Shown here piece after piece: positions 1-7,219 of a stretch of 9,443 nt of DNA; position 1 is the stretch's first letter, and each line of letters starts with the position of its first letter. The position numbers and the translations under genes were made by a program. The notes below the pieces were generated by a model, which was not told the DNA's origin, made no database searches, and saw only the letters and a list, made by a program, of their open reading frames with translations. This stretch comes from UBA10449 sp005883585 (GTDB lineage Bacteria > Chloroflexota > Dormibacteria > Dormibacterales > Dormibacteraceae), in contig VBFD01000077.1 in NCBI GenBank assembly GCA_005883585.1, positions 1 through 9,443 on the forward strand, written 5' to 3'.

Positions 1-449
1 AGATGGAAAAAGCGTTCCGAGGGCCCTATGACCTGAAGCAGCGGCTCGGTGCCCTCGATGCTCGCCAGCTCGCGACCATGGATCCGGAAAAGCTCGTCAA
101 GATCTTTCGCGAACGGCCCGCCCTACACCGCTTTCCCGGCAGCATGGCCGGCCGTGTGCAAGCGCTGAGCAAAGTCATCGTCGACGAGTACAACGGCGAC
201 GCAGGCGCGGTCTGGACGGAGGCCAAAGACGGTGCAGACCTGGCCGCCCGCATCAAGAAGCTGCCCGGCTTTGGCGACATGAAGGTGAAGATCCTGGTGG
301 CCGTGCTGGCCAAGAAGTTCGACGTGAAACCGGCCGGCTGGGAGAAGTACGCCGCGAACTGGCACACGGTGGCCGACGTCGACTCGGAGGAGACGATGGC
401 CGAAGCGCGGCAGGTCAAGCGCGATATGAAAGCAAACAAACAGGTCTGA
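1..449 (+). CDS. HhH-GPD family base-excision-repair-like protein, 5' end cut off by window
   Basis: This is the C-terminal part (148 residues visible from the Met codon at base 3) of a small HhH-GPD superfamily protein, a relative of DNA glycosylases. The helix-hairpin-helix appears as KKLPGFGDMKVKI, with LPGFG at visible residues 87-91. Flanking blocks such as ALHRFPGSMAGRVQAL (40-55) and VKPAGWEKYA (108-117) match, from memory, the uncharacterised family annotated as HhH-GPD-type base excision DNA repair protein. Members are about 190 residues long and have MEKAF internally, so the Met at base 3 is probably not the start and about 40 residues lie upstream of the window. The lesion it recognises is unknown. 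The gene stops 70 bases before trpE and has no visible tie to aromatic biosynthesis, so it is probably a neighbour and not an operon partner. The family call is fairly secure; the enzymatic role is inferred. Confidence 0.85.
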   Translation, partial: MEKAFRGPYDLKQRLGALDARQLATMDPEKLVKIFRERPALHRFPGSMAGRVQALSKVIVDEYNGDAGAVWTEAKDGADLAARIKKLPGFGDMKVKILVAVLAKKFDVKPAGWEKYAANWHTVADVDSEETMAEARQVKRDMKANKQV

Positions 450-519
450 TACCCTTCACCTTCCGGTCCGGCCCGAGCAGGGGATTCGGGCGGCGAGATC
501 TAGTCGAGACGGAGATGAG
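450..519 (+). promoter_or_regulatory. Intergenic region before trpE; presumed operon promoter region with weak inverted repeat
   Basis: This is the only sizeable gap in the window (70 bases), so a promoter for the supraoperon most likely lies here or in the end of the preceding gene. I could not find a convincing -35/-10 pair. A 6-base inverted repeat is present: GCCCGA at 471-476 and TCGGGC at 486-491, with a 9-base loop. It has no following T run, so it is not a convincing intrinsic terminator; it could be an operator half-site pair or chance in GC-rich DNA. There are no TGG codon clusters, no leader ORF and no T-box features. The promoter role is inference from position only. Confidence 0.35.
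511..514 (+). promoter_or_regulatory. Shine-Dalgarno site of trpE
   Basis: GGAG lies five bases before the ATG at 520. It selects that start over the out-of-frame ATG at 515. It is the first ribosome binding site of the run, as expected for the first gene of an operon. Confidence 0.7.
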
Positions 520-1926
520 ATGAGCAGAGACTGCACACCCACCCGGGAGGAATCCCGGGCCTTATCCGCAGACCATGCGCTGATCCCGGTGTACCGGGAG
601 GTGCTGGCCGACATGCTCACCCCCGTCCGCGCCTACTCGCTCCTGTGCCCGCCGGATTCTCCCGGGTTCCTGCTCGAGAGTGTTGAAGGCGGCGAGCGCC
701 TCGCGCGCTATTCGTTCATCGGCTATCAGCCCGGGCCGCTCGACCTTGGCGAAGGCGACCCCCTGCCCGCACTCAGGTCGGTTGCGGCCGAGGCGACGGT
801 GCCGGGGATTCCTCGATTCCATGGTGGCGCCGTGGGTTACCTGGGCTACGAGACGGCCCGACACTTCGAGAGGCTTCCACTCGCGGCCGGCGCGCCGCCA
901 CCCATGCCCGAGTCGGCGTTCCTCCGCGCCGAGGACCTCGCCATCTTCGACCACGTCACGCGGCGGCTCCGCCTGCTCACGATCCACAGGCCGGATCGGG
1001 AGGACTACGCCGAAGCGGTCGCCCGCATCGACGAGATGGAACGACGGCTGGCGTCTGACGGAGCGCCGGCGTCCGCGGCCGGCGTGGACGGTGGGCGATG
1101 GGAGCCGAACATGTCGCCCGGCCAGTTTCATGCGATGGTCGACGCGGCGCGCGAGCACATTCTCGCCGGCGATGCGTTCCAGGTCGTCGTATCGCAACGC
1201 TTCCGTAAGCACCTCGCCGCGAGCCCCTTCGACGTCTACCGCTGCCTGCGGGCGATCAACCCTTCGCCCTACATGTTCTTCCTCTCGCTCGGTGGCAACC
1301 GGCACGTGGTGGGCACGTCGCCTGAGAAGCTCGTGCAGGTCGAGGGCCGCCGCGTCGAAGCGCGTCCCCTCGCGGGAACGAGGCGTCGAGGCGCCGACCC
1401 TGCCGAGGATGCTCGTCTCGAGAAAGAGCTGCTGAGCGACCTGAAGGAAAGAGCCGAGCACGTGATGCTCGTGGACCTGGGCCGCAACGACGTGGGCCGC
1501 GTGGCGCGGCCGGGGACGGTCAAAGTCGATCGGCTCATGGAGGTTGAGCGGTACTCGCACGTGATGCACATCTCGTCGACGGTGAGCGGAGAGCTGAAAG
1601 ACGGTTGCACATCGATCGACGCTCTTCGCGCGGCTTTTCCCGCCGGCACGGTTTCGGGCGCTCCCAAGATCCGCGCCATGGAGATCATCGCCGACCTCGA
1701 GCCCGACCAGCGCGGTGTGTACGCAGGCTCGCTGGGCTATGTGGGATTCGGCGGCAACATCGACATGGCGATCACGCTGCGAACCATCGTTGTCGCCGAC
1801 GGCGTCGCGTATGTGCAGTCGGGCGCCGGTGTGGTCGCGGACTCGCGCCCGGAGCGTGAGTTCGAGGAGACGCTGGAGAAAGCCGGGGCGATGTTCAAGG
1901 CCATCGAGATGGCGGAAGGCATGTGA
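520..1926 (+). CDS. trpE: Anthranilate synthase component I
   Basis: TrpE converts chorismate to anthranilate, the first committed step of tryptophan synthesis, using ammonia delivered by TrpG. The protein is 468 residues, a usual length for a stand-alone TrpE. The N-terminal domain carries LLES at residues 51-54, the motif that contributes to the tryptophan feedback site in this family, followed by RLARYSFIG (61-68 region). The chorismate-binding domain spans about 200-465 and shows INPSPYMFF (246-254), GTSPEKLV (265-272), LAGTRRRG (284-291), DLGRNDVGRV (319-328), the PAGTVSGAPK block (374-383) and YAGSLGYVGFGG (401-412). These separate it from the related PabB and MenF/EntC enzymes reasonably well; the downstream trp genes settle it. 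Start ATG 520 has GGAG five bases upstream. The stop at 1924-1926 shares one base with the trpG ATG. Feedback inhibition by tryptophan is expected from the intact motif but not proven. Confidence 0.98.
   Translation: MSRDCTPTREESRALSADHALIPVYREVLADMLTPVRAYSLLCPPDSPGFLLESVEGGERLARYSFIGYQPGPLDLGEGDPLPALRSVAAEATVPGIPRFHGGAVGYLGYETARHFERLPLAAGAPPPMPESAFLRAEDLAIFDHVTRRLRLLTIHRPDREDYAEAVARIDEMERRLASDGAPASAAGVDGGRWEPNMSPGQFHAMVDAAREHILAGDAFQVVVSQRFRKHLAASPFDVYRCLRAINPSPYMFFLSLGGNRHVVGTSPEKLVQVEGRRVEARPLAGTRRRGADPAEDARLEKELLSDLKERAEHVMLVDLGRNDVGRVARPGTVKVDRLMEVERYSHVMHISSTVSGELKDGCTSIDALRAAFPAGTVSGAPKIRAMEIIADLEPDQRGVYAGSLGYVGFGGNIDMAITLRTIVVADGVAYVQSGAGVVADSRPEREFEETLEKAGAMFKAIEMAEGM
1914..1919 (+). 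promoter_or_regulatory. Shine-Dalgarno site of trpG
   Basis: GGAAGG within the last trpE codons lies six bases before the ATG at 1926. That spacing favours ATG 1926 over the adjacent in-frame GTG at 1923, which would sit only three bases away. Confidence 0.6.
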
Positions 1927-2510
1927 TGGCAGGCGCGCCGCAGGCAAGGCTCGCGATCATCGACAACTACGACTCGTTCACATACAACCTCGTCCAGTAC
2001 CTGGGCGAGCTCGGCGTGGAGCCTGACGTGTTCCGAAACGACGCGGTCACTGTCGAGGAGCTCGCCGGCTACGACGGCGTCGTCATCTCGCCCGGTCCCG
2101 GCACGCCTGACGATGCCGGCATCTCCAATCAGGCGATACAGGAGCTGACCGGGAAAGTCGCCATCCTCGGCGTTTGCCTCGGTCACCAGTGCCTGGGCCA
2201 GGCGCTCGGCGCGAAGGTCGTACGCAACGAGCCCGCACACGGTAAGACGTCGTGGATTCGCCACGACAACTCTGGCGTCATGGCTGGGGTCGCCGACCCT
2301 TTCGAGGCGACGAGGTATCACTCCCTCATCGTGGAGCGGGCCTCACTGCCAGACGATCTCGTGGTGACCGCGTGGACCAACGACGGCACCGTGATGGGTC
2401 TCCGCCACGCGCGGCATCCGACCTACGGTGTGCAGTTTCACCCGGAGTCGGTGCTGACCAAAGAAGGCAAGAAGATCCTGAGCAACTTCATTCGGCGGGC
2501 CCACAAATGA
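1926..2510 (+). CDS. trpG: Anthranilate synthase component II, glutamine amidotransferase
   Basis: TrpG hydrolyses glutamine and passes ammonia to TrpE. The 194-residue protein is a single class I glutamine amidotransferase domain. IIDNYDSFTYNLVQ (11-24) and ISPGPGTPDDAG (54-65) are typical of the TrpG/PabA group. The nucleophile is Cys84 in LGVCLGHQ, and the other triad members are His172 and Glu174 in VQFHPES. The HGKTS loop (106-110) is also family-typical. The gene starts one base into the trpE stop (TGATG arrangement) and ends in an ATGA overlap with trpD, so it is translationally coupled on both sides. An in-frame GTG at 1923 would add one residue; ATG 1926 is preferred because of the Shine-Dalgarno spacing. 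In some bacteria one such subunit also serves PabB in folate synthesis. That dual use cannot be judged here. Confidence 0.97.
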   Translation: MAGAPQARLAIIDNYDSFTYNLVQYLGELGVEPDVFRNDAVTVEELAGYDGVVISPGPGTPDDAGISNQAIQELTGKVAILGVCLGHQCLGQALGAKVVRNEPAHGKTSWIRHDNSGVMAGVADPFEATRYHSLIVERASLPDDLVVTAWTNDGTVMGLRHARHPTYGVQFHPESVLTKEGKKILSNFIRRAHK

Positions 2511-3508
2511 TCGAGTCGATCGCAAAGCTCGTGAGATGCGAGTCGCTCACCGAGGCGGAGGCATCAGCCGCGTTCGAGACGATCATGCGAGGCGACGCGA
2601 CGCCCATCCAGATCGCGGGCTTCATAGTCGCTTTGCGCATGAAGGGCGAGACGGTCGACGAGATCACAGGCTTTGCGCGAACGGCGCGGGCGATGGCGAC
2701 CCCGATCGAGGTAGATGGCGATCTCCTTGACACATGTGGGACCGGCGGGGACGGCCTGGCGACGTTCAACATCTCGACGCTCGCGGCCATCGTGGCGGCC
2801 GCATGCGGGGTGAAGGTCGCGAAGCATGGCAACCGCGCCGCTTCGTCGCTTTGCGGCTCCGCTGACGTTCTCGAGCAGCTCGGCGTGAAGATCGACCTCG
2901 GGCCGGAGGGCGTGGCGCGTTGCATTGACGAAGCCGGCATCGGCTTTCTCTTCGCGCCGATCTTCCACCCCTCGTTTCGATTCGCGGGCTTGCCGCGCAA
3001 AGAGCTCGGCGTGCGGACCGTGTTCAATGTGCTGGGTCCGCTGTGCAATCCCGCGGGCGCTCGTTACCAGGCTTTGGGCGTCGCGGATGCGAACCTCGCC
3101 GGCAAGATGGCCGACGTGCTGGCCCGGCTCGGCGCTGAGCGGGCGATCGTTTTTCACGCCGGCAACGGGATGGACGAGCTGTCTGCAAGCGGACCTTCGC
3201 TGGTGATCGAGATCGACGGCGGACGCAAGGAGTACCAGCTCGACCCGAGTGACCTCGGTCTCAAGGCCACATCCCCGGAGTCCGTACGCGGGGGCGGTCC
3301 CGAAGAGAACGCCCGCATCGCCCGGGAGATTCTCGACGGCGCGACCGGGCCACGTCGTGATGTCGTGCTCTTGAACGCCTCAGCTGCGCTGAGGGCGGCC
3401 GGCCGCGCGAAGGATTGGCGCGAGGGGATCGGCGCCGCGGCGGAGGCGATCGACTCGGGCCGTGCCGGCGAGGTGCTTCAGCGGTGGGCGACAATCTCGC
3501 AGCAGTGA
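2507..3508 (+). CDS. trpD: Anthranilate phosphoribosyltransferase
   Basis: TrpD joins anthranilate to phosphoribosyl pyrophosphate, giving phosphoribosylanthranilate. The protein is 333 residues, normal for the stand-alone enzyme. A small helical N-terminal domain (about 1-70) precedes the PRPP-binding signature DTCGTGGDG (75-83), NISTLAA (88-94) and KHGNRAASS (106-114). The metal-binding acidic pair appears as Asp223-Glu224 in GMDELS. RKELGVRTVFNVLGP (164-178) is a further family block. The reading frame is open far upstream into trpG, but the natural start is ATG 2507, where ATGA overlaps the trpG stop and gives MIESIAKLV, matching the usual N-terminus. No strong Shine-Dalgarno site is visible, consistent with coupling to trpG translation. 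The gene ends in a GTGA overlap with trpC. Confidence 0.98.
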   Translation: MIESIAKLVRCESLTEAEASAAFETIMRGDATPIQIAGFIVALRMKGETVDEITGFARTARAMATPIEVDGDLLDTCGTGGDGLATFNISTLAAIVAAACGVKVAKHGNRAASSLCGSADVLEQLGVKIDLGPEGVARCIDEAGIGFLFAPIFHPSFRFAGLPRKELGVRTVFNVLGPLCNPAGARYQALGVADANLAGKMADVLARLGAERAIVFHAGNGMDELSASGPSLVIEIDGGRKEYQLDPSDLGLKATSPESVRGGGPEENARIAREILDGATGPRRDVVLLNASAALRAAGRAKDWREGIGAAAEAIDSGRAGEVLQRWATISQQ

Positions 3509-4293
3509 CCACCGACCCCGATCTCCTCGCCCGGCTTGTGGCCGAGGCCAGGGTGGATATGGACCGCCGGCGTGCGCTGACCACCCCCGATGAGCAGGAG
3601 CGCGCGATTCACGACTACACCCCCAAGGATTTCGTGGGCGTGCTGCGCCGGCCTGGGCTTGCGGTCATCGCGGAGATGAAGCAGCGCACGCCGAGCATGG
3701 GCGTCCTGACCGAGGAGTACCGGCCGACAGATCTCGCTCGCGCCTACAGCGATGGGGGGGCGGCGGCGATCTCGGTGCTGACGCACATGGCGGGGTTTGG
3801 CGGCCGCCCAGAGCACCTCGCAGTCGCGCGTATCGCCACCGACCTGCCGATCCTGCGGAAGGACTTCATCACCGATCCGTACGAGATCGGGGAGGCGAGG
3901 GCCGCCGGCGCCGACGCTGTGCTTCTCATCGTGGCCGCGCTTCCGGGCGCCGCGCTGCGGCGGCTCCTGGCGGTCGTGCGAAGCCGAGGGCTTTCGGCGC
4001 TGGTTGAGGTGCACACGCTCGATGAGGCGAACGCCGCGGTGGACGCGGGGGCGCCGGTGATTGGGGTCAACCATCGCGACCTGCGCACGTTCGAGGTCGA
4101 CCTCGGGCTGACCGAGAAGCTCCGTCCTGCGATCCCGGACAGCGTGCTGATGGTGTCTGAGAGCGGAATCCGCACCGTCGGCGACGCCCGCCGCATGCGA
4201 GAGGCCGGCGCCGACGCGGTCCTGGTCGGCGAGATGCTCATGCGGGCCGCCGACCCGGTCGCGTGCCTGCGCGAGTTAGCCTCAATCAAGTGA
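3505..4293 (+). CDS. trpC: Indole-3-glycerol phosphate synthase
   Basis: TrpC closes the ring of carboxyphenylaminodeoxyribulose phosphate to give indole-3-glycerol phosphate, with loss of CO2 and water. With the GTG start at 3505 it is a 262-residue TIM barrel. Residues expected for catalysis are present: Glu57 and Lys59 in IAEMKQRTPS, Lys119 in LRKDFITD, Glu168 in LVEVHTLDEA, Asn189 in IGVNHRDL, and Glu219-Ser220 in VSESGI. Two loops differ from the commonest family wording: KQRTPSMG in place of the usual KRxSPSxG, and THMAGFGGRPEHL in place of the usual form with FxGS. The phenylalanine in the second loop (Phe98) is kept. GTG 3505 makes a GTGA overlap with trpD like its neighbours. An in-frame GTG at 3484 has a better upstream site (GAGGTG at 3470-3475) and would add seven residues, so the exact start is open. 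It is not fused to trpF, unlike the E. coli enzyme. Confidence 0.97.
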   Translation: MTTDPDLLARLVAEARVDMDRRRALTTPDEQERAIHDYTPKDFVGVLRRPGLAVIAEMKQRTPSMGVLTEEYRPTDLARAYSDGGAAAISVLTHMAGFGGRPEHLAVARIATDLPILRKDFITDPYEIGEARAAGADAVLLIVAALPGAALRRLLAVVRSRGLSALVEVHTLDEANAAVDAGAPVIGVNHRDLRTFEVDLGLTEKLRPAIPDSVLMVSESGIRTVGDARRMREAGADAVLVGEMLMRAADPVACLRELASIK

Positions 4294-4894
4294 TTCAAGT
4301 GAAAATCTGCGGCATCTGCGACACGGTCGCCGCCCAGTCGGCGGTCGAGGCGGGGGCGGACCTCCTCGGATTCCATTTCTGCTCTTCGGATCGGCGCGTC
4401 ACGCCGGAAGAGGCCAAAGCCATCGTGGAAAGCCTTTCGGTGCGGCCCTCTATCGTCGGCGTCTTCATCGACCAGGACGCCGCTGAGGTTCGGGAGATCG
4501 CCGACTTCGTAGGCCTCGACATGCTGCAGCTGCACGGTTCGGAAACGCCAGCCTTCGACGCCGGCCGGCCGGTGATGAAAGTGCTGAAGATCCGCGACGA
4601 CCAGGTGCCCGACGCGAGCGAATGGCCTGATCCAATCATGCTCGATTCCTGGTCGGTGGACCAGCGCGGGGGCACCGGTCGCACGTGGGATTGGGACCTC
4701 GCACGCGAGCTGCTAGCGACTCGGAAGGTGTTCATCGCCGGCGGTCTCGAACCGGGTAACGTGGGCAAGGTCGTGAGCCGCTTCAAGCCGTATGGCGTTG
4801 ACGTGTCGAGCGGGGTCGAGGCCTCGGTGAGGGTCAAGGACCCTGACAAGGTGCGCGCGTTCGTGCATGCGGTGCGGCTTGCCGAGGTGCTTGG

Positions 4895-4898
<4 letters not shown>
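4290..4898 (+). CDS. trpF: Phosphoribosylanthranilate isomerase
   Basis: TrpF carries out the Amadori rearrangement of phosphoribosylanthranilate to carboxyphenylaminodeoxyribulose phosphate. The 202-residue protein is a small TIM barrel of normal monofunctional length. The general base Cys7 lies in VKICGIC and the general acid Asp119 in IMLDSW. Other family blocks are LQLHGSET (79-86), GGTGRTWDW (127-135), IAGGLEPGNV (149-158) and GVDVSSGVE (169-177). The loop LGFHFCSSDRRV (26-37) is an unusual wording of the common GFxFxxxSxRxV segment but keeps the Arg. GTG 4290 forms a GTGA overlap with trpC; a second GTG at 4299 would remove three residues and is less attractive. It ends in a TTGA overlap with trpB. 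A dedicated trpF is informative because most Actinomycetota lack one and use bifunctional PriA. Confidence 0.97.
4884..4889 (+). promoter_or_regulatory. Shine-Dalgarno site supporting the TTG start of trpB
   Basis: GAGGTG inside the end of trpF lies five bases before TTG 4895. This good match to the anti-Shine-Dalgarno sequence, at ideal spacing, supports the rare start codon. Confidence 0.65.
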
Positions 4899-6059
<1,161 letters not shown>

Positions 6060-6070
<11 letters not shown>

Positions 6071-6833
6071 GACGTCGAGGCTGGAGGGGGCGCTCAAGTC
6101 AAGCGGCGACCTGAAGCTGGTCGGGTACATGATGGCGGGACACCCAAACAAGAAACGGTCGCTCGAGGTCGGAAAGAAGCTCGCGACATCCGGGATCGCG
6201 GCATTGGAGATCGGCATCCCGTTCTCCGATCCGCTCGCGGACGGACCCGTCATCCAGCACGCCGGACAGACCGCGCTGGAACATGGGATGACGGTCGGAG
6301 CTTCGCTCGAGCTGGCCGCCGCCGTTGCCCGCGAGGGTATTCCGGTGGTGCTCATGACCTATATCAACCCCATCCTCTCCCACGACCCCCGGCGGTTCGC
6401 GGCGGAAGCAGCGCAGGCGGGCGTGGCGGGCGTGATCGTTCCCGACCTGCCGGTCGAAGAGTCCGAGCCGGTGGCGGGATGGCTCAGGGCGGCGTCGCTG
6501 GACACGATTTTCATGGTGGCTCCGACGACGTCGAAGGAGCGCATGACCTCGATCTGCGACCACTCGAGCGGCTTCGTCTACTGCGTGACCGTGACCGGAA
6601 TCACCGGGGCGCGGAGCGAGCTGCCCGAAGGCATGAAGGACCTGTTGGACGAGGTGAGGAAGCACACGAGCCTGCCGCTGGCGGCTGGGTTTGGCATCTC
6701 GCGGCCGGAGCACATGAAGTCGCTGCGCGGGAACGCAGACGCCGCCGTGGTCGGCAGCGCGATCGTGGCCGAGATCGATGCCGGCGGCGATGCGCTCGCC
6801 CTGGTGAAGGGGCTTTTGAAAGCGTGCCGGTGA
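6060..6833 (+). CDS. trpA: Tryptophan synthase alpha chain
   Basis: TrpA cleaves indole-3-glycerol phosphate to indole and glyceraldehyde 3-phosphate and hands indole to TrpB. The 257-residue TIM barrel has the catalytic Glu50 and Asp61 in LEIGIPFSDPLADGP, the second strand block YMMAGHP (23-29), VTGITGAR (177-184) and the phosphate-binding GFGIS (211-215) and GSAIV (227-231) segments. ATG 6060 lies 11 bases before the end of trpB. No good Shine-Dalgarno site sits at normal spacing (AAGGA at 6041-6045 is about 14 bases away), so translation probably depends on ribosomes finishing trpB, which would help keep alpha and beta chains equal. It ends in a GTGA overlap with the chorismate mutase gene. 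Nothing appears truncated or missing. Confidence 0.98.
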
Positions 6834-7219
6834 GGGGTATCCGCGGCGCGACGACGGCGACCGCAAACACGGAGGAGGCCATCACCGAAGCCACGGATGA
6901 GCTGCTTCGCGAGCTGACGCAGCTCAACGACCTGGACCTCGCCGAGATCTGCTTCGCGTACTTCACGACCACGCACGACCTCACCGCCGAGTACCCGGCG
7001 TATGCGGCTCGACGATTGGGCTGGATCGACGTGCCGCTCCTGTGCGGCCACGACATGGACGTGACCCTCCCCAACCCGCGCGGCGTCCGCATGTGCATCC
7101 GCGTCCTGCTCCTGTACAACACGCCGCGTCCGCAATCGACCATGCGGTTCGCCTACATGCGCGGCGCGGGCGCCATCAAGGCCGACCTGGAGTCATTCAG
7201 GAGCCCGTTGATCCCGTGA
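6830..7219 (+). CDS. aroH: Chorismate mutase, monofunctional AroH type
   Basis: The enzyme converts chorismate to prephenate, the branch toward tyrosine and phenylalanine. The 129-residue protein matches the trimeric AroH fold of Bacillus subtilis rather than the helical AroQ fold: it begins RGIRGATTA, then FTTTHDLTAEYPAYAARRLGW (45-65 region), VPLLC (68-72), MCIRVLLLYNT (88-98) and YMRGAGAIKAD (109-119). Aligned to the B. subtilis enzyme, Arg5, Arg61, Cys72, Arg91 and Tyr109 correspond to Arg7, Arg63, Cys75, Arg90 and Tyr108. Two contacts differ: the catalytic-site Glu78 position is Asp75, and the Arg116 position is Lys117. Four extra residues lie between Asp75 and Arg91. GTG 6830 gives the usual N-terminus and a GTGA overlap with trpA; GTG 6824 is possible. 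It sits directly before DAHP synthase, which may reflect shared regulation. The family call is firm; full activity is presumed. Confidence 0.95.
   Translation: MRGIRGATTATANTEEAITEATDELLRELTQLNDLDLAEICFAYFTTTHDLTAEYPAYAARRLGWIDVPLLCGHDMDVTLPNPRGVRMCIRVLLLYNTPRPQSTMRFAYMRGAGAIKADLESFRSPLIP

Noticed and set aside
450..519. Possible trp leader peptide, attenuator or T-box
   Set aside because: There is no short ORF with tandem Trp codons, no alternative hairpins with a T run, and the 70 bases are too short for a T-box.
562..1947. Long open frame (461 codons) on the minus strand opposite trpE
   Set aside because: It is a shadow of a GC-rich gene: the translation has low-complexity Arg/His/Val-rich composition, no recognisable domain, and covers a certain trpE.
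2252..2506. 85-codon upstream extension of the trpD frame inside trpG
   Set aside because: The extension is Arg-rich out-of-frame translation of trpG. The conserved TrpD N-terminus begins at ATG 2507 in the ATGA overlap.
3754..3760. Run of seven G in trpC as a possible phase-variation tract
   Set aside because: The frame is intact, the run is short, and a GGG-GGG-GCG run is expected for Gly-Gly-Ala in GC-rich DNA. Biosynthetic genes are also unlikely targets for switching.
6479..6829. Long upstream extension of the chorismate mutase frame inside trpA
   Set aside because: AroH proteins begin at RGIRGATT. The extension is a shadow of trpA with no family similarity.
7042..7215. Upstream extension of the DAHP synthase frame inside aroH
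   Set aside because: The T. maritima type enzyme begins at the equivalent of GTG 7216, giving 338 residues. The extension is out-of-frame aroH.
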